A stretch of DNA of 64,000 bases from the NCBI RefSeq assembly GCF_900110245.1, contig NZ_FOCZ01000003.1, forward strand, positions 1 through 64,000, in the 5' to 3' direction. The notes under the pieces are model-generated. The model ran no database searches, was not told where the DNA came from, and was given only the letters and a program-made list of their open reading frames with translations. Shown in pieces: positions 37,668 to 46,878 of this stretch. Position numbers and translations under genes: made by a program. Source of the stretch: Niastella yeongjuensis (lineage in GTDB: Bacteria; Bacteroidota; Bacteroidia; Chitinophagales; Chitinophagaceae). The first letter of the stretch is position 1; every line of letters begins with the position of its first letter.

Positions 37668-39701
37668 CTACTTGATGAACTGACGGGTGATCTTTTTCTC
37701 CCCTTTAGTAAACATCAAAGTATATACACCTGGAGTCAAAGAAGATACATTGATCTTGTTTGAAGCTGCACGTGCAGACATTACCACTTTACCCATGATA
37801 TCGAAAATTCTGATGATACCACCGTCCAACGACTCACTGCTTTGGATATTCAGTTGTTGTTGTACCGGATTAGGATAAATGTTGAATGCTTTAACGCCCT
37901 GGATAGAAGCATCAACCAGACCGTTTATTGCTTCCATGCGGGTAGTTTGTTTTGTAGTAGTTGTTACCGGCGTGATACGAACCCAGTTCAGGTTCCAGCC
38001 ACTTGCCTGTGCGTACACACCAAAGTTGTATGTACCGGCATTAACGGTAACGTTTTGAGAAATGGTTGTCCAGTTCTGCCATCCGCCTGTGCTCGGCACA
38101 TCGATCTGACCCAGTTGAATAGAACCGGCGTTCAGGTCGCAAGATACCCGGCCACCACCATTTAAGCTGGCAACACGGTATTCAACTTTGTAAGTACCGG
38201 TAACAGGGAAGTTGATGTTGTAGAAAGCCATCCAATCGCCCTGATCGATCCAACCTACGTCCTGGCCACCATCTGTATCAGTAGTTGCTTCTGTTTGAAC
38301 ACCAGACATAGTGCTATAGCTTTCAGCCTGGATCAGCACACCACTGGTTGGAGGAGGAGTAGTGGTTGTATCTTTACCATATACTTCAAATTCATACAAA
38401 GAATAACCCCATTCAGTACCACGGGCAGTACCAGTCAAACGAACATATCTGCCGGTATTGGTTAAACCTGTATAGTCATTGGTAAGTGAAGTATTACCAG
38501 TAACGGTTTTAACATTGCTCCAGGTTGCATTGTCTGAAGAAACTTCCAATACGAAGTTTTTAGCATAAGCAGCTTCCCACAGCAATCTGATCTCGGAGAT
38601 GTTATATGGTTTGCCCAGGTCGATGGTGATCACTTGTGGATCAACAGCCAATACAGATGACCAGCGGGTAGCTGTATTGCCATCAACTGCAAAATTACCT
38701 GCATACTGGCTTTCTTCAACAGAAGATACCGTTACAGTTTTGTTGAGGGCGATGTTGGTGCCGGTTGGAGGAGGATTTGTACCGCCGCCACCTCTTGTCA
38801 GTACTACGTCGTGAATAGCTGACAGTAATGAATTTGCACCGGTAGCATCGTTGCTCAGTTCCCAGATCATGATACCGTTACCATTGTCGAACGCCAGGTT
38901 GGTTTTGTTTTTGATGGTAGTGATACCATTGTAGCCAATGCCATTATAGGTGTCGTTGTATGGGTTGGCACCACGAGCCAGCAGATCAACATAAGCTATT
39001 GAACCGGGACGACCGTAGAAGGGAACACCCAGGATACATTTTTCTTTGGGTAAACCACGGCCTCTCCAATAGTTCATTGATTGTTGACCATACGCAAAAG
39101 TTGAGTGTTGGTAGTCGTTGTAGTCATAAGCCATCAGGTTCAAAAAGTCAACTACATTGAACACCCCGTTCAGGATGCTTGAACCACCATCACCTACTAC
39201 AGCAGCAGTCAGCAATTTGCCACGGCTGTGCATTTCGTTGCTCAGGGTAGTCATCAATGTAAGGTAGTTGTTAGCTGACTGACCAGCTCTTGGGTATTCC
39301 CAGTCGATGTCAATACCATCGAGGTTGTACTGGTTAACGAAATTGATCATAGCCTGTACAAACGTGTTACGGTTTGTGCTGTTACCGGCCATTGCTTCAA
39401 AATTATCAGTATTACCATCGTTCCAGCCACCTACAGAGATCATCACTTTTACGCCATTGGCATGTCCCTTTGATACCAGGCTTGATAGTTTTCCAGGATT
39501 GTCTAATCCTTGCAAAGTGCCGTTGCCGTTACAGTTCAGGAAGGCGTAGTTGATGTGTGTTACCTTACTGTATTGTATGGCATTCACATCACCAGCCCAT
39601 GAGGGCATGTAGCCAACTACTTTGAACTGGGCAGATGCGCGTTCTACGCCTGCCAGCATGAGAAGAGCAAGGAAGATCTTTCCCGGTAGATTTTTCTTCA
39701 T
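37668..39701 (-). CDS. Secreted chitinase, GH18-F5/8C-CBM6-T9SS
   Basis: Exported 677-residue chitinase-family protein. Signal peptide to about residue 24. GH18 barrel 27-300 with SxGG (SVGGWND) and the catalytic DGIDIDWEYP (acid E135). F5/8 type C carbohydrate-binding domain about 314-442, CBM6 about 455-578 and a T9SS type A sorting domain about 603-677. GH18 enzymes cleave chitin or, in some endo-N-acetylglucosaminidases, N-glycans. The short barrel without an obvious insertion domain leaves both open. The CBM6 plus sorting region closely resembles that of the neighbouring GH16 protein. Confidence 0.92.
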   Translation of the reverse strand: MKKNLPGKIFLALLMLAGVERASAQFKVVGYMPSWAGDVNAIQYSKVTHINYAFLNCNGNGTLQGLDNPGKLSSLVSKGHANGVKVMISVGGWNDGNTDNFEAMAGNSTNRNTFVQAMINFVNQYNLDGIDIDWEYPRAGQSANNYLTLMTTLSNEMHSRGKLLTAAVVGDGGSSILNGVFNVVDFLNLMAYDYNDYQHSTFAYGQQSMNYWRGRGLPKEKCILGVPFYGRPGSIAYVDLLARGANPYNDTYNGIGYNGITTIKNKTNLAFDNGNGIMIWELSNDATGANSLLSAIHDVVLTRGGGGTNPPPTGTNIALNKTVTVSSVEESQYAGNFAVDGNTATRWSSVLAVDPQVITIDLGKPYNISEIRLLWEAAYAKNFVLEVSSDNATWSNVKTVTGNTSLTNDYTGLTNTGRYVRLTGTARGTEWGYSLYEFEVYGKDTTTTPPPTSGVLIQAESYSTMSGVQTEATTDTDGGQDVGWIDQGDWMAFYNINFPVTGTYKVEYRVASLNGGGRVSCDLNAGSIQLGQIDVPSTGGWQNWTTISQNVTVNAGTYNFGVYAQASGWNLNWVRITPVTTTTKQTTRMEAINGLVDASIQGVKAFNIYPNPVQQQLNIQSSESLDGGIIRIFDIMGKVVMSARAASNKINVSSLTPGVYTLMFTKGEKKITRQFIK

Positions 39702-39739
39702 GATTTTAGATTTTTGATTTTACAGGTTCGGAAAATGGT

Positions 39740-41203
39740 TTATTTCACAAACTCTTTGGTGATCCTTGTTTTGTTTTTTGTAAATACCAGGGTGTATATG
39801 CCTGGTGCCAGTGCAGATACATCAACGTGGTTAGAAGCGGGTCTTGCCGTCATAACCTGTTTGCCGCTGAGATCAAAGATGCGAACGAGACCGCCCGACA
39901 ATGATTCGCCGCTGCTGATGTTCAATTGTTGTTTTACCGGGTTGGGGTAGATAGTGAACGCTTTTCCTGATTGTACAGGATTTTCAACCAGGTTGTTTAC
40001 CTGTGCTGTTTGTCTTGCGCCACTCAGCGGAGTGATGCGGATCCAGTTCAGGTTCCAGCCGCCGGCAACAGCGTAAATGCCTGGTGTATACGTACCGGCA
40101 TTTACAAATACGGTATGAGAAATAGTGGTCCAGTTTTGCCAGCCACCAGTATTGGGTACATCCAGTTGGCCGAGAACAATTGAACCGGCGTTCAGGTCTG
40201 CCGATAAACGGCCGCCACCATTCTGGCTCGCTACGCGGTATTCTATTTGATAGTTCCCGGTTGTTGGGAATACAAGGGGAGAATAAGCCATCCAGTCGTC
40301 GGCATCTATCCAGCCTACGTCTTGCCCGCCACCTGCATCGGTAGTTGCTTCCAGTTGCACGCCCGACATGCTGCCATAGCTTTCAGCCTGGATCGTAGTG
40401 CTGGTGCCCGGGTTAGTAGGAGGGGTGCCACCGGCATCCTGGTACACTTTCACATAATCAACATACATTTTAGCAGGGAAACCATTCAGGTCAACATTGA
40501 AGCCGGGCCAGTTACCACCAACAGCCATATTTAATAAAATGAACTGTTTGTTCTGGAACTCGCTGGTGCCGTTGATGCCGCCACCAATATAAATTTCATG
40601 GAATTTATTACCATCCACAAACCAACGGATGTAGTTGGCATCCCATTCAATACTATAGTCATGATAATCTGTAACGGTTACAGCAATGTTATTGCCGTAA
40701 GAAGCGTGTTGGTTATTGTTATCAGACCAGTGTACAGTACCATAGTTTCTTTGTTCGGCATTGATGTGTTCCATGATGTCGATCTCACCACAGGCCGGCC
40801 AGCCGGCACCGGTAGAGATGTTGTCGCCTAACATCCAAAAGGCAGGCCAGATGCCTGAGAACGCCGGCATTTTGATACGGGCTACTATCTTGCCGTATTT
40901 CCATGATTTTTTGTTCTGCGTGGTCATACGGGCAGAGGTATAGTTAAAACCGCCAAATGACTCGCGTTTGGCGGTGATCACTAACTGTCCGTTCTCCACA
41001 GTGGCATTCTCGCGACGGTAATACTCCAGTTCGTTGTTACCCCAGCCGCCACTGCCGTTGCCAGTTTCAAAATTCCAATCGGCGCTGATGCCGTTGGTGA
41101 ACTCATCCTGCCACACAAGCTGCCAGTTCTGTGCCTGTGAGCTTTTTTGTAATGTTAATGCGCCCAATAATAAACAAGCGGGTAAAAACTTTTTCATAGA
41201 CAA
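39740..41203 (-). CDS. Secreted GH16 beta-glucanase, GH16-CBM6-T9SS
   Basis: Exported 487-residue glucanase, probably endo-1,3-beta-glucanase (laminarinase) type. Signal peptide to about residue 24. GH16 jelly roll 26-260 with the motif EIDIMEH (nucleophile E140, acid/base E145; the extra methionine marks the laminarinase-like branch). CBM6 about 270-395 and a T9SS type A sorting domain about 412-487. The start may be at 41203 or two codons later. Together with the chitinases it could attack fungal cell walls (beta-glucan plus chitin). It lies 38 bp upstream of the GH18 gene, so the two may be co-transcribed. Confidence 0.93.
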   Translation of the reverse strand: MSMKKFLPACLLLGALTLQKSSQAQNWQLVWQDEFTNGISADWNFETGNGSGGWGNNELEYYRRENATVENGQLVITAKRESFGGFNYTSARMTTQNKKSWKYGKIVARIKMPAFSGIWPAFWMLGDNISTGAGWPACGEIDIMEHINAEQRNYGTVHWSDNNNQHASYGNNIAVTVTDYHDYSIEWDANYIRWFVDGNKFHEIYIGGGINGTSEFQNKQFILLNMAVGGNWPGFNVDLNGFPAKMYVDYVKVYQDAGGTPPTNPGTSTTIQAESYGSMSGVQLEATTDAGGGQDVGWIDADDWMAYSPLVFPTTGNYQIEYRVASQNGGGRLSADLNAGSIVLGQLDVPNTGGWQNWTTISHTVFVNAGTYTPGIYAVAGGWNLNWIRITPLSGARQTAQVNNLVENPVQSGKAFTIYPNPVKQQLNISSGESLSGGLVRIFDLSGKQVMTARPASNHVDVSALAPGIYTLVFTKNKTRITKEFVK

Positions 41204-41250
41204 TAGCTTTGAGGGTGTTTAATGTTTTTAATAATAAGCAATCGTGAATA

Positions 41251-41388
41251 CGGCTTATAGCAATAAGCCAGCCCGGCAACGGGTAACGGGTAACACATAA
41301 CGATAACAAGCTGCCGGCAGGTAATAGACATACCTTCGGCATAACCCGAAACCAGTTACATGCAACCTGCAACCTGAAACAAGTCAAG
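41251..41388. repeat. Heptad arrays upstream of GH16
   Basis: Units cggctta/tagcaat/aagccag/cccggca/acgggta/acgggta/acacata/acgataa lie at 41251-41306. Units agttaca/tgcaacc/tgcaacc/tgaaaca/agtcaag lie at 41354-41388. The start, ggctta-tagcaa-taagcc, also forms a hairpin and resembles the element at 2288 and 36124. Confidence 0.75.
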
Positions 41389-42143
41389 CTTATTACACAA
41401 TCGCACGCCAGGTGCAACTGGTAACAAATATGAAAGGGGAAAAAAATATGGCTATGCTATACAGTACAAGGGAAGCGGGTCAACTACCCACTTAAGTGCT
41501 AAGGGATGCTCTACAACTTTATTACTACTTACAGCAAGTGATTTCTACAAAGAAGGTATTAGGCAAAAACCACTCCAATTAATTCAAAACGCTAAAACGT
41601 TTATAATTTTTCAAGGCTAAAAATGAAACAGGTGATGAAAAAGAGTAAAATTACTCGCTGCGTTCAGCACCAGATCCGGACAAGGTTTAGGATAAGGTTA
41701 GGTTAGCAATGGACCCTACTATAACAATATAGCAGACTTAAACCTTAAGAATTGTCAATAATAAAATTGCCTGTATGGATGTATATATATTCTGCTGTGA
41801 TAATCAGTCTATCTATAACGGAGATCTATAATGTGGAAAAAAATAAACCAGCTTTCATAATCAAAGTTTATTAAACAGTTTTTACTTTGCAACTGCTTCT
41901 ACAATTATATTACTGCAATTACTAATTACCTTCTTCGATTGTTGCGGATAACGCTTAATGCCAAACATGGAATGCCAGATGCATAGTGTATAAGCATTAC
42001 ATGCCCGCATCCACATTAATCCTTTGTTATTTCCCCTTATTGCTTACAGCTGTTCCTGTTTCTTTTCGCAAGCGGCAAACACCTCATTTTGTCTGAAGTG
42101 TTTTGTCTGTTGCGCTGAGTAGCCGGCTTAATCATGGGCTTCA

Positions 42144-42162
42144 AACGTTGGTGGTCAACGTT
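42144..42162. promoter_or_regulatory. Short inverted repeat upstream of chitinase
   Basis: The perfect arms AACGTTG and CAACGTT surround GTGGT, about 90 bp upstream of the chitinase start. This could be an operator; no regulator gene is adjacent. Confidence 0.35.
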
Positions 42163-42252
42163 AGGCCACTGCTATGCCCGTACAGGAATTGATGACCCAA
42201 TTTATTGTTTCTAATTATAGTATGTATTGTTAATTTAAAAAATGCCTACAGT

Positions 42253-45200
42253 ATGAAAGTGTTGTCTACCCTGCGCAAATGGCGCCACTGGCGAAGTTTG
42301 CAGTATGTTCAACTGGCTATTTTACTTTGTTTTTTCTCTACTGCGCACGCGCAGGTGAGTCCTTCGGTGCCGGCTACTACAGCCCAGCACAACAAACAGG
42401 TGATTGGTTATATTACACAATGGGATGCCTGGAAAGATGTGGCAAACCTGGTTCCCAAAGGTGGTTATAACCATTTGAACGTGGATTATTCCCAGTACAC
42501 CATTTTGAACTTCTCATTCTTTGGCGTGGCCCAGGATGGTTCATTGCACAGTGGTGATTTTCGCAACAAGAATATTTACCAGGTAGGCGCTGTTCAGGCC
42601 CCTGCTCCCTTGCTGAATGAAGACATTTACAGCAGCTGGGACCTGTACCTGCTGTATGGTGAACTGGAAACCCTGTATTACATTTCTGATGGCAGTTATG
42701 CCTACAACCAGGGCTATCGCAATGAAGGCGCCGGTTGGAAGAATGTAAATACCGGCAAAACCGGTGCTTTTCCTTTGGCCATTCATAAACAAGGTGGTCA
42801 ACCGGGTTTATTGGACCTGGCTCATTCAAAAGGCGTAAAAGTAATGGCCTCTGTTGGTGGCTGGAGCATGTGTAAGCACTATCCGGAAGTAGCTGCCGAT
42901 GCTGCCAAACGCGCCAAATTCGTGGCCAACTGTAAAGACCTGATCGCAATGGGTTTTGATGGCATCGATTTCGACTGGGAATATCCTAACGATCCCGGTA
43001 TGAACATTGAGCACTACAGTGCCAATGATTATAACAACTTTGCCACACTGGCTGAAGAAGTACGGGCTGCCATCGGCAGCAGCAAACTGATCACTGCCTG
43101 TTTCTCGGCCGTGCCTTCCAAGCTGAGCGGTTTTAACTGGACCCGCCTGAACAACGTACTCAACTACATAGACATGATGACGTATGACTATAACGGTGGT
43201 TGGAGCAACAAGGCTGGTCACAATGCGCCATTATATGATTATCCCGGCATGGAATACCAGGGTTTTTCATTGGATGGAACCGTAAAAGGATTGAAGAACC
43301 TGGGTGTTAACATGAGCAAGGTTACTTTGGGTGCTCCTTTTTATGGAAGAGGTGTTGTTTGCAGCAGCACCGGTGCACTGAATGGTGCTACCACCAAACG
43401 TGCTGAAACTGTTCAACCCGATGGTCCTGTTCAAACCTGCGCCGACTATACCAACTGGCAAAAAGACCTGTGGGATGGTACGCCTCCTTACAGCTATATT
43501 TTGCAGACTACCGGCAGCGGTTCTGGCTGGACAGACTATTGGGACGATAACGCCAAGGTTCCTTACAAAGTAAAAGGAAACTATTTCCTGAGCTATGATA
43601 ACGAACGTTCAATTGAAGCGAAAGCGCAATATATAAAAGACCAGGGACTGGCCGGGGTAATTGTATGGCAGGTATACGGTGATATGACCGACATGACCAC
43701 CAGCACCTCTGGCACCAAACTGATCTTCTGTGCCAATACCAAATCAAAACTGGTAAACAAGATCAACCAGGTGTTTGCCAATGGCAGCACCGGCAACCAG
43801 TTGCCAACTGTGTCTATTGCTTCACCTGCCAACAACGCTGCGTTCAATGCACCAGCTAACATTACGCTTACTGCTAATGCAGCCGATGCGGATGGCAGCA
43901 TTTCAAAGGTGGAGTTCTACAATGGCGGTACCAGCATTGGTTCCGTTACTGCTTCTCCTTATACTGTTAACTGGAACAATGTAGCAGCCGGTACATATAC
44001 CGTTACTGCTATTGCTACCGATAACACCGGTGCTACTACTACCTCAGCAGCCATTACCGTAAAAGTAAATGGTTCTACAGGTAACCAGGCGCCAACGGTG
44101 TCGATCACTGCGCCTACAAGCGGTTCAACCTTTACTGCACCAGCCAGTATTACACTCACGGCCAGTGCAGCTGACGCTGACGGAACCGTGTCAAAAGTAG
44201 AGTACTTCAATGGTGCTACCAGCCTTGGTGCAGCCACTACTGCTCCGTATACAATTAACTGGAGCAGTGTAGATGCCGGCAATTATTCAATCACGGCAAA
44301 AGCTACCGATAACAGCGGTGCTACTACCACTTCAGCTCCCGTAACATTTACGGTGAACACCAATACAGGTGGCGGCAACACCAGCAAAGTGCTGGTAGGC
44401 TACTGGCACAACTGGGGTACTACCTCCGGTACACCGCCGTACATCCGGTTACGCGATGTGAATCCTAAATACAATGTAATTCAGATTGCCTTCGGCGTTA
44501 CCTCAGGCGATCAGGCTACTGTAGTCTTCACACCAGAAGGTACTTCAGTGGCTGATTTCAAAGCCGATATTGCCACGCTGCAATCACAGGGCAGAAAAGT
44601 ACTGTTGTCACTGGGGGGTGAGAACGGTATACTGCAATTGAATACAACCGCAGCAAAAACTTCATTTGTGAATTCAATGAAGTCGCTGATGGACCAATAT
44701 AACTTCGATGGTTTTGATCTTGACCTTGAAGGCGGTTCAAACCTGGTACTGAACAATGGCGATAATAACTTCATGAGCCCAACTACCCCTAAAGTAGTGA
44801 ACCTGATCGCCGGCGTGAAAGAGATCATCAGTTACCGCAAAGGCCTGGGTAAAGATTGCTGGCTGACCATGGCGCCCGAAACTTATTATGTTCAGGCTGC
44901 CTACGCGTCAACCTATTCCCCATTGGTAGGTGCTTACCTGCCCTTGATCTATGGCCTGCGTAATGAATTACAGTTCATCCATCCGCAATTGTACAATACC
45001 GGTCCAATGACAGGTATGGACAACAAGAACTATACTTCCAGCACGTCAGATTTCATCGTAGCGATGACCGAGATGCTGCTGAGTGGTTTCCCTGTAGCTG
45101 GTACCAGCCAGACTTTTCCTGCCTTGCGTGAAGACCAGGTAGCTTTTGGTTTACCTGCTTCTACTTCAGCTGCGGGATCAGGTTACACTGCACCAGCCAA

Positions 45201-46632
45201 TGTGAAGAAAGCGCTGGATTACCTCATCAAAGGACAATCATATGGTGGCGGTTATGTAATGAAGAAAGGAAGCGGTTATCCTAATCTGAGAGGTATCATG
45301 ACCTGGTCTGTAAACTGGGATAAAGCCAATGGGGATGAATTTGCCAATAATTACTATCCGTACTTCTCTGGCAACACAGGCGGCGGTGGTAACAATGCCC
45401 CTGTAGTAAGCATCACTTCACCTGCATCTGGTGCAACCTTCACGGCGCCGGCTACTATCACTATCACGGCATCAGCCAGCGATAACGATGGTACTGTAAG
45501 CAAAGTGGAATTCTTTAATGGCGGTACCAAACTGGGTGAAGCTACTTCGGCTCCTTACAGCTATACCTGGACCAATGTAGCTAACGGTACCTATTCACTG
45601 ACTGCCAGTGCAACTGATAACAAAGGTGCCGTAACCACAACTGGTGCGGTGTCTGTTACTGTAGGTACAGGCGGTGGCGGTACCGGTTGTAATGGCATTG
45701 AAGCCTGGAGCGCTACCAAAGTATATAATGGTGGTAACCAGGTGGTGTACAATAACAAAGTGTATGAAGCAAAATGGTGGTCACAAAACGAACAACCTGA
45801 TCTGAACCTGGGCGATGGTAAAGTGTGGAAATACATCAGTGATTGTAACGGCGGTGGCGGAAACAACAACGCCCCTGTGGTAACGCTGACTTCACCTGCT
45901 TCAGGCGCTACTTATACAGCTCCAGCAACCGTGGTTATTTCAGCTACTGCCAGCGACAACGATGGTACGGTAAGCAAAGTGGAGTTCTTCAATGGCGCTG
46001 CCAAACTGGGTGAAGCTACTGCAGCTCCATACAGCTATACCTGGACCAACGTAGCCAATGGTACGTACACAATTTCTGCAAAAGCAACTGACAACAGTGG
46101 CAATGCAACTACTTCTGCTACAGTAGCCATTACTGTTGGCAGTGGTGGTGGTAATACCGGCAATTGCGCCGGTGTGGCCGAATACCAGCCTTATCCAAAG
46201 ATCTACAGCAATGGCGACAAAGTAACCTACAATGGCAACCTGTATCAAAGTCTGTCCGATGCCCTGTACAACGTTACACCGGGTACAGCTGACTGGTGGT
46301 GGAAACCATTAGGTGCCTGTTCTGTAACAACCAGAACAACGGCAGCAACCAATATGGCAACAACTGTAGGTGGCGCGTCTGTAGTGCCCAACCCGCTTTC
46401 CGGTTCAACAGCCCAGGTGTTGAAATATGCTGAAGCCGGCGACCAGCTGGTAATTGAAGTGCAGAACGTGAGCAGTGGTACTTCGGTAAGCAGTCAGTCA
46501 TATACGGTGTCGGTAACTGGTGTAAGCAGCATCACTATCCCAACAGCGAAACTGACACAAGGCATCTGGATCGTGAAGATCACTAATAAGAAAACCGGTA
46601 ATGTAAGTACAACCCGGTTAGTGAAACTATAG
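42253..46632 (+). CDS. Bicatalytic multimodular chitinase with two GH18 domains
   Basis: Exported 1459-residue enzyme. Signal peptide to about residue 34. First GH18 about 48-490, with SVGGWS and DGIDFDWEYP (acid E243) and a large insertion typical of processive chitinases. Two Ig-like (Big_7-type) modules about 515-605 and 610-702. Second GH18 about 712-1035, with DGFDLDLEGG (acid E826). Ig-like about 1047-1138, CBM5/12-like chitin-binding module about 1146-1198, Ig-like about 1206-1296, second CBM5/12-like about 1305-1356, and a T9SS-type C-terminal domain about 1378-1459. The layout recalls the two-domain ChiA of Flavobacterium johnsoniae. ATG at 42253 opens the signal peptide; the 16 codons upstream are not favoured. 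Confidence 0.95.
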   Translation: MKVLSTLRKWRHWRSLQYVQLAILLCFFSTAHAQVSPSVPATTAQHNKQVIGYITQWDAWKDVANLVPKGGYNHLNVDYSQYTILNFSFFGVAQDGSLHSGDFRNKNIYQVGAVQAPAPLLNEDIYSSWDLYLLYGELETLYYISDGSYAYNQGYRNEGAGWKNVNTGKTGAFPLAIHKQGGQPGLLDLAHSKGVKVMASVGGWSMCKHYPEVAADAAKRAKFVANCKDLIAMGFDGIDFDWEYPNDPGMNIEHYSANDYNNFATLAEEVRAAIGSSKLITACFSAVPSKLSGFNWTRLNNVLNYIDMMTYDYNGGWSNKAGHNAPLYDYPGMEYQGFSLDGTVKGLKNLGVNMSKVTLGAPFYGRGVVCSSTGALNGATTKRAETVQPDGPVQTCADYTNWQKDLWDGTPPYSYILQTTGSGSGWTDYWDDNAKVPYKVKGNYFLSYDNERSIEAKAQYIKDQGLAGVIVWQVYGDMTDMTTSTSGTKLIFCANTKSKLVNKINQVFANGSTGNQLPTVSIASPANNAAFNAPANITLTANAADADGSISKVEFYNGGTSIGSVTASPYTVNWNNVAAGTYTVTAIATDNTGATTTSAAITVKVNGSTGNQAPTVSITAPTSGSTFTAPASITLTASAADADGTVSKVEYFNGATSLGAATTAPYTINWSSVDAGNYSITAKATDNSGATTTSAPVTFTVNTNTGGGNTSKVLVGYWHNWGTTSGTPPYIRLRDVNPKYNVIQIAFGVTSGDQATVVFTPEGTSVADFKADIATLQSQGRKVLLSLGGENGILQLNTTAAKTSFVNSMKSLMDQYNFDGFDLDLEGGSNLVLNNGDNNFMSPTTPKVVNLIAGVKEIISYRKGLGKDCWLTMAPETYYVQAAYASTYSPLVGAYLPLIYGLRNELQFIHPQLYNTGPMTGMDNKNYTSSTSDFIVAMTEMLLSGFPVAGTSQTFPALREDQVAFGLPASTSAAGSGYTAPANVKKALDYLIKGQSYGGGYVMKKGSGYPNLRGIMTWSVNWDKANGDEFANNYYPYFSGNTGGGGNNAPVVSITSPASGATFTAPATITITASASDNDGTVSKVEFFNGGTKLGEATSAPYSYTWTNVANGTYSLTASATDNKGAVTTTGAVSVTVGTGGGGTGCNGIEAWSATKVYNGGNQVVYNNKVYEAKWWSQNEQPDLNLGDGKVWKYISDCNGGGGNNNAPVVTLTSPASGATYTAPATVVISATASDNDGTVSKVEFFNGAAKLGEATAAPYSYTWTNVANGTYTISAKATDNSGNATTSATVAITVGSGGGNTGNCAGVAEYQPYPKIYSNGDKVTYNGNLYQSLSDALYNVTPGTADWWWKPLGACSVTTRTTAATNMATTVGGASVVPNPLSGSTAQVLKYAEAGDQLVIEVQNVSSGTSVSSQSYTVSVTGVSSITIPTAKLTQGIWIVKITNKKTGNVSTTRLVKL

Positions 46633-46659
46633 CATAACAGCAGGATATTGGAAAAACCA

Positions 46660-46715
46660 AACAAGGAACCGGAAGGGAGGGGCAACCCGAACTTCCATGT
46701 TCCTTGTTCTTTTTA
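46660..46715 (+). terminator. Terminator after chitinase
   Basis: The arms AACAAGGAAC and GTTCCTTGTT, with an additional inner GGAAG/CTTCC pairing, are followed by a T-rich run (46710-46716). It sits 27 bp after the chitinase stop. Confidence 0.85.
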
Positions 46716-46719
46716 TTAT

Positions 46720-46824
46720 GGTTCCCGGTTACCAGATTCCAGGTACCGGGTCTTGAGTTTTCAGACCTCTGACTATTAATGGAACACGCCGCATGGAAGG
46801 CCTGGTAACCGGAAACCGGCACCA
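46720..46824. repeat. Paired heptad arrays
   Basis: Units ggttccc/ggttacc/agattcc/aggtacc/gggtctt (46720-46754) and ggtaacc/ggaaacc/ggcacca (46804-46824). CGGTTACCAG in the first pairs with CTGGTAACCG in the second, so they form an inverted pair around a 40-bp centre. Confidence 0.75.
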
Positions 46825-46878
46825 GCTACTTAAACAAGGACAAGCACCAATGTAAACGGAAACTACTTAACAGGCAAA

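Larger units (their letters stand above)
41204..42252. other. 1-kb divergent intergenic region
   Basis: The longest gene-free stretch of the window lies between two divergently transcribed secreted glycosidase genes. It holds heptad arrays (41251-41388), an A/T-rich middle and a short inverted repeat near the chitinase (42144-42162). No open frame with protein-like composition is visible. Room for long 5' leaders or an RNA gene exists, but I see no recognisable fold. Confidence 0.55.
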
